A stretch of DNA of 28,086 nucleotides from a virus, in the IMG/VR virus record IMGVR_UViG_3300045282_000126, positions 1 to 28,086 of that record. One strand, 5' to 3'. Below, in pieces: positions 20,801 to 27,046 of the stretch. Both the position numbers and the translations under genes were made by a program. How positions within the stretch are numbered: the stretch's first letter is position 1; every line of letters begins with the position of its first letter. Under the pieces are notes generated by a model. The model did not search any database. It saw only the letters and a list, made by a program, of their open reading frames with translations, and was not told the DNA's origin.

Positions 20801-21248
20801 GAGCGAAGAGGTTTGGGGATGGGAATCGTATTACCTTGACTCTAATACCATTAAGGACGCAAAAAGGGCCATAAAGAGGGCTCCTGCCAAGTTGCGTAAG
20901 CAGGGGATCAAGACTCTCATTGACGCAATGGCACTCCTAAAAAAGGGATGGGTAAAAGGATTTCTTCATATGGCACGATCGTCACAGGAAGACGTTAATA
21001 GGGGACTCGCCACCGGTGCCGGGGAACTTGTAGATTCCGAAGTTATCGAACGTGAGCCAACGCACTTCTGTGCCGTTGGGGCAACCAACGAGGCCGATGG
21101 TCCCGGAGAAGACATTGCCCTGGCGGCCCTAGATATTGTGGCTGGCGATGAATATAACTATGAGATTATTGAACTAAACGACGACAAAGGAACCAAACTA
21201 CCAAAAGTGTTGGGAGCATTTAAACGAGCTATTAAACTTCTTTCCTAG
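20790..21248 (+). CDS. DUF6197-like protein
   Basis: A 152-residue protein with the pattern I associate with DUF6197-type phage and bacterial proteins. A helix is followed by LLKKGWVKGFLHMA, then HFCAVGATNEA, and finally IIELNDDKGTKLPKVLGAFKRAI. The ND pair near the end and the Cys-x-x-Gly-Ala centre are the key features. The function of that family is unknown. ATG 20790 overlaps the ERF stop region and follows TTTGGAG. It is part of the recombination cassette. The domain name is from memory and needs a profile search. Confidence 0.7.
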   Translation: MSSESEEVWGWESYYLDSNTIKDAKRAIKRAPAKLRKQGIKTLIDAMALLKKGWVKGFLHMARSSQEDVNRGLATGAGELVDSEVIEREPTHFCAVGATNEADGPGEDIALAALDIVAGDEYNYEIIELNDDKGTKLPKVLGAFKRAIKLLS

Positions 21249-21256
21249 GAGGCGGA

Positions 21257-21586
21257 TTGAAAACATTCGGTGGCGAAGAATACATGACTATTGCCGAGGC
21301 AGCAAACCTGCTGCATATATCGGAGTGGACTATACGTGGGTGGGTTGCCACTGAGAAGATTTCGTATACAAGGGAGCGCGGTCGGGTGTATATTCTAGCC
21401 AGCATCATTAGATGGTTGCTGGAAGGAGTGCCACCTGAACGAGATAAGGTACCAAGAGGAAGGCCATCGTTACTTCATCGGAGAGACGGAACTCCCAAGC
21501 CTGGGGAAGTGGCTGAAGGACCACGGGATAGCGGTGGGATTGCCACCATTCCTGACCCAGACGTACAAGGGGAGACGGATCCTTGA
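21257..21586 (+). CDS. MerR/excisionase-type helix-turn-helix protein
   Basis: The open frame is 109 residues. Residues 10-60 are a clear winged HTH: MTIAEAANLLHISEWTIRGWVATEKI, then RERGRVYILASIIRWLLEG. It probably binds DNA. Residues 65-109 are low-complexity and run over the start of the exonuclease gene in another frame, so they may be incidental. The start is TTG 21257 with AGGAGG four bases upstream; ATG 21284 is an alternative. It may regulate the recombination genes or guide a nuclease. Confidence 0.75.
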   Translation: MKTFGGEEYMTIAEAANLLHISEWTIRGWVATEKISYTRERGRVYILASIIRWLLEGVPPERDKVPRGRPSLLHRRDGTPKPGEVAEGPRDSGGIATIPDPDVQGETDP

Positions 21587-22064
21587 GCACAAGACGGATA
21601 TAGGCAAGTCGGTTCACTTAGCAATAAGTATGCTTGTCGAGGGAGTCTTGGACCGGGACTCCCTCGGGGAGGATATATACAACTATGTCACAGCGGCAGA
21701 AAAGTATATTGATGATTACAGAGAAGTCCCGATCAGCGTTGAAGAAACTTACGGAAGTATCGATCTCGGATACTGCTGCCGTCCGGACTTTGTTGGACAA
21801 GAATCCCTCGTGGAATGGAAGACCTCTTATCGAATCAGTCCTGCTGTTGAGATCCAACTCGCTGGCCAAGATAAAGCTGTTGGACGAACTAGTGTTCGCC
21901 GTGTTGTGCAACTGTGCCCAGACGGACAATACAACGTTACGGAATTTGACCCCGAAACTGGAGACAGAATATTTGGGTATATTTGGGGGATCGAACAATG
22001 GAAGAGAGAGTTTGGATCAAAGACGATCCGAAGTCGGAGTACAACGGGCAGACGAGCCAAGTAG
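21435..22064 (+). CDS. PD-(D/E)XK exonuclease with apparent CTG start
   Basis: A RecB/Cas4-like nuclease of 209 residues. The N-terminus reads NEIRYQEEGHRYFIGETELPSLGKWL, the usual opening of this phage family. Then come H61 in GKSVHLA, D118 in RPDFVG, E127-x-K129 in VEWKTSY and Q141 in VEIQLAGQ, which together make the active site. No ATG, GTG or TTG precedes this opening in frame after the TAG at 21396. CTG 21435 lies six bases after AAGGAG, so it is the likely start. GTG 21534 would delete the conserved opening. It should resect DNA for the ERF protein. Confidence 0.8.
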   Translation: MNEIRYQEEGHRYFIGETELPSLGKWLKDHGIAVGLPPFLTQTYKGRRILEHKTDIGKSVHLAISMLVEGVLDRDSLGEDIYNYVTAAEKYIDDYREVPISVEETYGSIDLGYCCRPDFVGQESLVEWKTSYRISPAVEIQLAGQDKAVGRTSVRRVVQLCPDGQYNVTEFDPETGDRIFGYIWGIEQWKREFGSKTIRSRSTTGRRAK

Positions 22065-22240
22065 AGAAACCGCCGTCAATGGAGTGGACGACAACGGGAC
22101 TGGAGCAGAAGTGTCTGGGGTGCATTGCTGCGGCGGCAGCTGCGGATGTGGACGGGATGCGAACGGTTGTTAACTACGTGGCGATGGGGGTGTTGCACAA
22201 CCATTCCTACGTGCACGAAACCATGAAGACGGGAGTATAG
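21998..22240 (+). CDS. Small protein of unknown function (80 aa)
   Basis: An 80-residue protein starting MEERVWIKDDPKSEYNG. A CLGCIAAAAAADVDG segment in the middle combines a Cys pair with an Ala run. ATG 21998 lies within the end of the exonuclease gene (67-nt overlap) and follows GGGGG. No family recognised. The Ala-rich helix is not long enough for a membrane span. Confidence 0.65.
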   Translation: MEERVWIKDDPKSEYNGQTSQVEKPPSMEWTTTGLEQKCLGCIAAAAAADVDGMRTVVNYVAMGVLHNHSYVHETMKTGV

Positions 22241-22244
22241 ATAG

Positions 22245-22517
22245 ATGGTCGATAGGTCTTACTGGATCCTCAAAGAAGAGGAATACGAGAAGCTACTGGA
22301 TGAATACGTGAAGGGGCTTCGGGAAGATCTGTTAGCTCAGTGGAAAAAGGGGGCCAATAAGAGAGGAAATCTGGATCTGTTCTCTGATGAACGCATCTTT
22401 GGATCAATTCCTCGCGGAAGCGAGGCTTACATGGAGGTAGTAGATGTTCAGAACTATGCTGGGATCATTGGGCCTGAGCAGACAAGAAGGAAAGACGCAA
22501 TCCTCAAAAAAGGATAA
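22245..22517 (+). CDS. Hypothetical protein (90 aa)
   Basis: A 90-residue protein starting MVDRSYWILKEEEYEKLLDEY, charged and helical in its first half, with GSIPRGSEAYMEVVDV in the second. ATG 22245 follows GGGAG. It starts four bases after the previous stop and ends four bases before the next start. No family recognised. Confidence 0.75.
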   Translation: MVDRSYWILKEEEYEKLLDEYVKGLREDLLAQWKKGANKRGNLDLFSDERIFGSIPRGSEAYMEVVDVQNYAGIIGPEQTRRKDAILKKG

Positions 22518-22521
22518 GGGC

Positions 22522-23109
22522 ATGACCGTTTCTGAGGCCATGAGAGAGGGATCTAAGAATACTAAACAATCCTTCGGTATATTGGTGGATGCGGGTGGTG
22601 GGTACGCGTGCGCGCTTGGGGCGATTGCCATTGGGGCCAAGATCAAGGATCCCAATTATTATGAAATCAATAAAGCGTTTCCGGTTCTTGATAAGTCATT
22701 TGGGTCAGTATGTGGATGCTCGTTTTTAACAAGCTCAGATCGTTTGCTCTATAAGCAAATCTTCCACATGAACGATACCCATGGATGGTCCAGAGAGACA
22801 ATTGCTAACATAGTAGATGCGGTGGTTAATGGAGAAAAGCCAAACCTGCCCAAGGTAAAATTTAGTTCATCTCCGTATCAGTTGCAGACGAGCAAGATAC
22901 AACTGTCGCAACAGCAATTTAAGTTTGGTTTTGATGCTTCATATATTAATTATTATAATAATATTCAGAATCTAGTGAATGTGGCATATACACATATTCC
23001 GTATCCACAACTTTCAGAACCGAAAAAGGAAGAACCAAAGGAAGACTCGATCAATGAAGAATTCAATAAGGTTGCCAACGACGCCATGTTTGTTCTGTCA
23101 GAGTCATGA
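22522..23109 (+). CDS. Conserved phage protein of unknown function (195 aa)
   Basis: A 195-residue protein. Residues 1-100 match a recurrent phage layout of unknown function: MTVSEAMREGSKNTKQSFG, then CALGAIAIGAKI, CGCSF and HMNDTHGWSRETIANIV. The C-terminal half is unrelated, polar and Asn/Gln/Tyr-rich, and contains a 25-bp run of A/T only (22941-22965). It ends in a Lys/Glu segment. ATG 22522 follows AAGGA; an upstream ATG 22444 with GGAGG would add 26 residues inside the previous gene. The CALGA centre echoes the DUF6197-like protein at 20790. Confidence 0.75.
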   Translation: MTVSEAMREGSKNTKQSFGILVDAGGGYACALGAIAIGAKIKDPNYYEINKAFPVLDKSFGSVCGCSFLTSSDRLLYKQIFHMNDTHGWSRETIANIVDAVVNGEKPNLPKVKFSSSPYQLQTSKIQLSQQQFKFGFDASYINYYNNIQNLVNVAYTHIPYPQLSEPKKEEPKEDSINEEFNKVANDAMFVLSES

Positions 23110-23246
23110 GTGCCGACAACGGGATGCTGTGGTTTCTAGGAGGGGCGTTAATAGTTACTATAGCATGGATAGTTAAACTGAAATGGCTTAAGGATAATAA
23201 GGAGTGTAAATGCCACGTGTGCAGGACAAGACAAGCGGGATTATAG
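23106..23246 (+). CDS. Single-span membrane miniprotein with Cys tail (46 aa)
   Basis: A 46-residue protein coupled by ATGA to the previous gene. Residues 7-24 are hydrophobic (MLWFLGGALIVTIAWIV), a membrane span with the C-terminus inside by the positive-inside rule. The tail has CKCHVC, a possible zinc-binding knuckle. It overlaps the start of the next membrane gene by 37 nt. Role unknown. Confidence 0.65.
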   Translation: MSADNGMLWFLGGALIVTIAWIVKLKWLKDNKECKCHVCRTRQAGL

Positions 23247-23716
23247 AAGAGCTGGCTCATCGTGTTGAATATGCTGACGAGAAGATTAATACTGCCGGGG
23301 ACGAGATTAGAGATCTGAAGAGGGCGGTAGAAAGGAATGAGAATTGGCTAGTGTTCGCCTGTATTTCGGTTTTTGTTCCGTTTCTTGTTGGATTAGTCGT
23401 GTGGTTCGGTCCCTATTCTACTAATCAGGAGGCAATGGCTGCGGCGGTGAGGAGTACAGCGGAAGGATCCAATTCCAACATCATCGCGCATTGGGAAGTT
23501 TATAACAATCTCGATACTAAGATTAACTCGTTGGATAGCAGGGTGCGTAAGTTAGAGCCAACCCCAAAGCCCACGCCGGTACCAACCCCGAACCCATGTG
23601 CCAGCGTGCCCAGATGTATTCATGGCATCAGCACCACTGATGGTCCTTATTATTCTGATCCGTGGGGACATAGCTTCAGATATAGTGGCAATTGCAACTG
23701 CTGGTATGTCCGGTGA
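23210..23716 (+). CDS. Membrane protein with coiled coils, PT-linker and Cys-rich end
   Basis: A 168-residue protein with a modular layout. It has an N-terminal coiled coil (residues 10-45), a membrane span at about 47-70 (FACISVFVPFLVGLVVWFG) and a second coiled coil (NNLDTKINSLDSRVRKLE). A Pro-Thr linker follows (PTPKPTPVPTPNP), then a 38-residue Cys-rich end with four cysteines (CASVPRC and CNC). The linker and cysteines indicate that the C-terminal part is exported and disulfide-bonded. ATG 23210 follows AAGGAG. It resembles periplasm-spanning or surface-display proteins; a spanin-like or exclusion role is possible but unproven. Confidence 0.8.
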   Translation: MPRVQDKTSGIIEELAHRVEYADEKINTAGDEIRDLKRAVERNENWLVFACISVFVPFLVGLVVWFGPYSTNQEAMAAAVRSTAEGSNSNIIAHWEVYNNLDTKINSLDSRVRKLEPTPKPTPVPTPNPCASVPRCIHGISTTDGPYYSDPWGHSFRYSGNCNCWYVR

Positions 23717-24270
23717 AGTCGGAACTAGAGGCCCTCTTCGGTAGGCACATTGCTGATGAGGGCCTAATCACTCCTCATGAGCATTACAAATTCCATCCCG
23801 GCAGGGACTGGGAATATGACTTTGCGTGGCCATCCCACATGGTTGCGGTGGAGATAGAGGGGGGAACATGGGCAGGAGGACGCCACACCCGGGGGGTAGG
23901 ATTCGAAAACGATTGCCGGAAGTACGCGGCAGGAAACTGGCACGGGTGGATGATTCTAAGGTTCACGAGCAAGATGGTAAAAAGCGGAGAGGCAATAAAA
24001 ACTCTAAGACGTGTGCTCCAAAGAGGAGCGGTTCCGTTGGCAGAACTTGCAGAAAGGTACAACTGCCACCCCCGCCCGATGATGGAACGTGCCATCTCTG
24101 CGGGTCAGACCTCGACAGCGCGTGGGCAAACGTCAAGTACCACGACATCTGTAAAAACAGGATCCCGGCAAACGACAGGGCGCAAGTTGCAGCGGAACGT
24201 TACGCGGCGCGGAAAGCCAAATCGTCCTCGTCGTCCTCGTCGGCGTCGGAAGGCAAGTCCTCGGGGTTAG
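23713..24270 (+). CDS. PD-(D/E)XK-type endonuclease (VSR/DUF559-like)
   Basis: The first 105 residues form a small restriction-like nuclease. D36 lies in YDFAWP, E47/E49 in VAVEIEGG, and the downstream W, GRH, D and K residues (RHTRGVGFENDCRKY) and WMILRFTSKMV follow the pattern of phage Vsr/DUF559-like enzymes. GTG 23713 overlaps the previous stop (GTGA). After residue about 125 the frame becomes Thr/Arg-rich and lies over the next gene, so the real domain ends near 24090. It may act on branched DNA or on host DNA. Confidence 0.75.
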   Translation: MKSELEALFGRHIADEGLITPHEHYKFHPGRDWEYDFAWPSHMVAVEIEGGTWAGGRHTRGVGFENDCRKYAAGNWHGWMILRFTSKMVKSGEAIKTLRRVLQRGAVPLAELAERYNCHPRPMMERAISAGQTSTARGQTSSTTTSVKTGSRQTTGRKLQRNVTRRGKPNRPRRPRRRRKASPRG

Positions 24271-24380
24271 GGAAGGACCAATCCTCTCCAAAGGGACCCA
24301 TCGCAGATACCCCCTATCAATTATCAAGCCGGGATTGGATGCCCTGGAATCCCGGTTGGCTAAAGGGGAACCCTAAATGA
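23868..24380 (+). CDS. Zinc-binding protein overlapping the nuclease gene (170 aa)
   Basis: The convincing part is residues 70-120: PPPPDDGTCHLCGSDLD, then YHDICKNRI, a four-ligand Cys/His site. A Ser-rich linker and a Trp-containing end follow (DWMPWNPGW). Upstream, the frame runs 403 nt antiphase to the nuclease gene from ATG 23868 (AGGGGGG nearby), and is Arg/Gly/Lys-rich. A shorter form from GTG 23946 is possible. It may be a DNA-binding partner of the nuclease. Confidence 0.6.
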   Translation: MGRRTPHPGGRIRKRLPEVRGRKLARVDDSKVHEQDGKKRRGNKNSKTCAPKRSGSVGRTCRKVQLPPPPDDGTCHLCGSDLDSAWANVKYHDICKNRIPANDRAQVAAERYAARKAKSSSSSSSASEGKSSGLGKDQSSPKGPIADTPYQLSSRDWMPWNPGWLKGNPK

Positions 24381-24580
24381 CTGAGCTTATTGGTGTTATC
24401 AGATCATTGGTCATAGTTATTCTAATCCTGTGTCTAATCATAGCTGGCCTTGTTATGGGATTGGTAATCGGAAGGGCTCAGAACGCCACAGGATTGAAAT
24501 TTGGGGGTACTGTAGACTACCCGACGGATTACTACCAGGAGTATAGGCCGAAGCCAACGCCCGTTGGGAAAGAGTTCTAA
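24377..24580 (+). CDS. Single-span membrane protein (67 aa)
   Basis: A 67-residue protein coupled by ATGA. Residues 6-33 are strongly hydrophobic (GVIRSLVIVILILCLIIAGL and onward), a membrane anchor. The C-terminal 30 residues are Tyr/Pro-rich (YPTDYYQEYRPKPTP) and would lie in the periplasm or cytoplasm depending on orientation. No lipobox is seen. Role unknown. Confidence 0.75.
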   Translation: MTELIGVIRSLVIVILILCLIIAGLVMGLVIGRAQNATGLKFGGTVDYPTDYYQEYRPKPTPVGKEF

Positions 24581-24765
24581 TGGCTACGTGGGTTGATTAC
24601 CCGGATTATTCGCAATTCGTAGTTCATGGAAGGGATGATTTCCACATGGAGAGCCAGAGGCATCAATGTGACCTCTGCTCAAAAGGAGGATCGAATGGAA
24701 CCGTGTCAGGTGAAGGGGTTAGTGAAGGCGGTGACGGCTGGAGCGAAGTGGTTGGACAAGACTAA
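24580..24765 (+). CDS. Small protein with CDLC motif (61 aa)
   Basis: A 61-residue frame from ATG 24580, one base overlapping the previous stop (TAATG). The first 36 residues look real, ending HQCDLCSKG, a half zinc knuckle. The rest overlaps the next gene by 71 nt in +1 phase and is Gly/Ser/Val-rich. It repeats the pattern of short zinc proteins running out over their downstream neighbour. Confidence 0.5.
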   Translation: MATWVDYPDYSQFVVHGRDDFHMESQRHQCDLCSKGGSNGTVSGEGVSEGGDGWSEVVGQD

Positions 24766-25090
24766 ACCGGGGTGGGAAAAAGAGATTGGGCTTGCCGTGC
24801 CCACGATGCAGGATCCAAACTCCTGCGTGCTTGGACGCGTGTTTAAGAAGGAGGCGACGGAATCACGGAGCGGTTTTTGGTGGGCCGTCGATAAGTATAG
24901 CGAAGTGCTTGAGCCCGCGGACTGGCTTGATGAAAACGTGTCTGGTGAAAAATTCGGGTTCAATATCGATGCAGATGATGATGATGAGCGATGGAACCTT
25001 CTGGCCCATCTCTGGCAGAATCAGGTGCTCAGAAGGATGGTTGAGCCAGTAAAGAAGGTGGTTAAGAAGGCCACGCGGAGGAAGAAGTGA
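24695..25090 (+). CDS. Conserved phage protein of unknown function (131 aa)
   Basis: A 131-residue protein with the layout AKWLDKTKPGWEKEIGL, NSCVLGRVF, FGFNIDADDDDERWNLLAHLW and a basic C-terminus. I recall this WLD-PGW-CVLG-GF-W order from many phage genomes, where it is annotated only as hypothetical. ATG 24695 follows AAAAGGAGG with a 5-base spacer. Coupled to the next gene by GTGA. The basic tail (KKVVKKATRRKK) could contact nucleic acid. Confidence 0.8.
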   Translation: MEPCQVKGLVKAVTAGAKWLDKTKPGWEKEIGLAVPTMQDPNSCVLGRVFKKEATESRSGFWWAVDKYSEVLEPADWLDENVSGEKFGFNIDADDDDERWNLLAHLWQNQVLRRMVEPVKKVVKKATRRKK

Positions 25091-25623
25091 AGAAGAAAGA
25101 TGCAGACGCGGTCGAACATTCGCACACGTCGGATCTCCTTGTAACAACACTGATGTGGACTCCAGATGGCAAACTACTGCTGACGAATAGTCTAAAGGAA
25201 GGGAGTCAGGTGTTTGACGACTATCCGGCGGCTCAGGACGCATTCGTTGAAAACATCATGGCTATTGATAAGTCAACGGCCACCACACCAATCCCATATA
25301 ATCATTACGACTATATCAGACTGTCGGTCAATCTTTATAAGGATGGGTGGGACGCAAAGAACGAGACCGATCGCGATGGAGTAGTGGAGTTCCTAACGAA
25401 ATCGGCAATGGCAATTCAGTTTGTAAAGATTGGAACTAGCGCCTACGTCCTGCACAATGCGGAAATATTCAAATTCATTTCTTCTCTGGATGGGATTGAA
25501 AGTCTAGTATACGACCTGTTTTTTGCTGTTCCTCAGAAGAAGCCTCCTTCTGCGATGCCGAAGTTCCAGGATCCGGAGGTGGAGAAGATGCTAGCTGCAA
25601 TGCTTGGATCGAAGGAAGACTAG
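25087..25623 (+). CDS. Hypothetical protein, last rightward gene (178 aa)
   Basis: A 178-residue protein starting GTG 25087 (GTGA). It has mixed strands and helices (DLLVTTLMWTPDGKLLLTNS, then GVVEFLTKSAMAIQFVKIG) and a C-terminal segment PEVEKMLAAMLGSKED typical of proteins that end in a short exposed helix. No family recognised. It is the end of the rightward block. Its last 149 nt overlap tail to tail with a leftward gene, and no terminator is visible between them. Confidence 0.8.
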   Translation: MKKKDADAVEHSHTSDLLVTTLMWTPDGKLLLTNSLKEGSQVFDDYPAAQDAFVENIMAIDKSTATTPIPYNHYDYIRLSVNLYKDGWDAKNETDRDGVVEFLTKSAMAIQFVKIGTSAYVLHNAEIFKFISSLDGIESLVYDLFFAVPQKKPPSAMPKFQDPEVEKMLAAMLGSKED

Positions 25624-25771
25624 TCCCCAGAAATTCCATAACGACCTTCTCGGCGGCGTCGGAGCCCTTGTTGATAGCCTTCAAGAGTTCTAGCGCCGCC
25701 TTGGTCGTTACTACAGATGCAGTAAGGAGATCCAGTAATGCCTGATTTTGCTCACGACTCACTTCCATCAA
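25475..25771 (-). CDS. Small helical protein, last leftward gene of the lysis block (98 aa)
   Basis: A 98-residue protein coupled by an ATGA overlap to the exonuclease gene upstream. Residues 1-52 are helical (QNQALLDLLTASVVTTKAALELLKAI, AAEKVVMEFLG). The remainder is Ser/Pro/Gln-rich and antisense to the end of the convergent rightward gene. Because the N-terminal half lies largely outside that overlap, I accept the gene, but the tail is doubtful. Confidence 0.55.
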   Translation of the reverse strand: MMEVSREQNQALLDLLTASVVTTKAALELLKAINKGSDAAEKVVMEFLGTSLPSIQALQLASSPPPDPGTSASQKEASSEEQQKTGRILDFQSHPEKK

Positions 25772-26466
25772 CTCCTCCAGCTCCCAAGACTGTCCAGCTG
25801 TCTTATATACGGACTCATTTTATCCGCGATTTCGGTCAGAACCTTGACATCAAGGATGCAATGATTAACTACCTCGTCCAACGCCTCGATATCGCCATCG
25901 AACATAGCTTTAACCCAAACGCGGGGTGCAAGCTTTGTCTTCACATCCCCGGTCCCAAGGACGTTAGAGATGCTATCGAGTGAATTGCTATGAAACCTAA
26001 ACACCTTACGGGCGAGCAGAACGGGGTCGAAAATCTTTTTCGGGTGGACGGGGTTCAACCCGTGGATGAGGGCGCGGGTCCGAAGAAATGGAAGATCGAA
26101 ATAAGTGGCGTTATGTCCGATGACAATGTCACACTTCTCCAGATCGAGAAGGATGGCCTCTACGAGGCCCTTATCAGAACTTCTCCGTCCGGAATCCCAG
26201 TCATCGTATTGGTCAGCCCTACGGATGAGCGTCTCGTCGGGACTAAAAAGCATCGTAACGCCACAGAGGACTCTGCCAAAAGACGCATCAAGTCCAGTCG
26301 TCTCAATGTCGATGACGCCCACGCGGATCGGGGAGGAGAGTAGATCCCTCTTCTCACCCTTCTCGGGCTTTATGGTGAAATTGTTTCTGGGATCGTCAAA
26401 GGGCCGGAAGGGGTGAGGACATTTTGTATGACGCTCGCTACACTCTGGGCAGCTTGGCTTTCTCAT
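25768..26466 (-). CDS. DEDD-type 3'-5' exonuclease with Cys-rich N-terminus
   Basis: A 232-residue RNase H-fold exonuclease. Exo I is D53-x-E55 in VGVIDIETTGLD. Exo II is D124 in IGHNATYFDLPFL. Exo III is H202-x3-D206 in NHCILDVKVL, where the histidine occupies the spacing normally held by tyrosine in DEDDy enzymes (DEDDh has HxxxxD). Residues 6-18 (CPECSERHTKCPH) are a small Cys/His cluster before the domain. It resembles YprB/DnaQ-like exonucleases. It might trim RNA or DNA ends. Its place beside lysis genes rather than replication genes is unusual. Confidence 0.85.
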   Translation of the reverse strand: MRKPSCPECSERHTKCPHPFRPFDDPRNNFTIKPEKGEKRDLLSSPIRVGVIDIETTGLDASFGRVLCGVTMLFSPDETLIRRADQYDDWDSGRRSSDKGLVEAILLDLEKCDIVIGHNATYFDLPFLRTRALIHGLNPVHPKKIFDPVLLARKVFRFHSNSLDSISNVLGTGDVKTKLAPRVWVKAMFDGDIEALDEVVNHCILDVKVLTEIADKMSPYIRQLDSLGSWRS

Positions 26467-26792
26467 GAATGAGGATTATATCTCTCAAGAAATGCAACAG
26501 CAAGTCCAATGAGAGCTATAAACCATGGCAATATCTGTGCCACGAGGCTCCTACGCCCCTTGAGTTCTGCTAAGGTTTCGCTAACCTGTTTCTGCCAGAG
26601 AGCCGTTTCTGCCACGTAGCCAGCGAACTTATCCTCGGAGATATAGGTGGCTTGGTCCTGCACCTGCTTCTCGTGGGCATGATTCAATTCCCCAAGCCTT
26701 CGTTCATATTCCCTGGCCTGAAGGGTGATGTTCTCCTTCATCCCATTCACCCTCACCTCTAGGGCTACGATCTTGTCGTGGTCGGAATCCAT
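26463..26792 (-). CDS. Coiled-coil membrane protein of the lysis block
   Basis: A 109-residue protein. Residues 5-75 form a long charged coiled coil (KIVALEVRVNGMKENITLQAREYERRLGELNHAHEKQ). A C-terminal membrane span follows at about 85-103 (AQILPWFIALIGLAVAFLE). This architecture is frequent next to phage holins, and such proteins are sometimes annotated as holin-like. It could be an inner-membrane spanin partner or a holin accessory protein. ATG 26792 overlaps the previous stop by one base. Confidence 0.75.
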   Translation of the reverse strand: MDSDHDKIVALEVRVNGMKENITLQAREYERRLGELNHAHEKQVQDQATYISEDKFAGYVAETALWQKQVSETLAELKGRRSLVAQILPWFIALIGLAVAFLERYNPHS

Positions 26793-27046
26793 CAGGCGGT
26801 TTGGTCGTCAGAGGTCACTCTTCGTTCTGCCACCCCGAGACGGCGTTCTACCAGAGCCCTCTTTAGCTCTTTAACCATTGCCTCTTCGGGTTTTATTGCC
26901 TGGGGCGGAGGAGTGGGCGGCGGGGCTTCTTTGAGGGCCGCAATGATTAGATCTAGTTTAACCTGATCTATTGGCGACCTTTTGTTCATGTCGATTATCC
27001 GCAGGACAAGCTCTAGAAGCTTACCGGCAAGCGCTATCCAGTCCAA
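26792..27046 (-). CDS. Small helical protein with Pro hinge (84 aa)
   Basis: An 84-residue protein starting TTG 27046, preceded by AAAGGAGG with a 6-base spacer. The N-terminal helix (WIALAGKLLELVLRII) is amphipathic, a Pro run (PPPTPPPQ) forms a hinge, and the C-terminus is a charged helix (KELKRALVERRLGVAERR). It overlaps the lipoprotein gene by 26 nt. Role unknown, likely part of the lysis block. Confidence 0.7.
   Translation of the reverse strand: MDWIALAGKLLELVLRIIDMNKRSPIDQVKLDLIIAALKEAPPPTPPPQAIKPEEAMVKELKRALVERRLGVAERRVTSDDQTA

Noticed and set aside
21634-22173. 179-residue open frame overlapping the exonuclease
   Set aside because: It is out of frame with conserved nuclease motifs and shows Ser/Arg/Asn-rich shadow composition.
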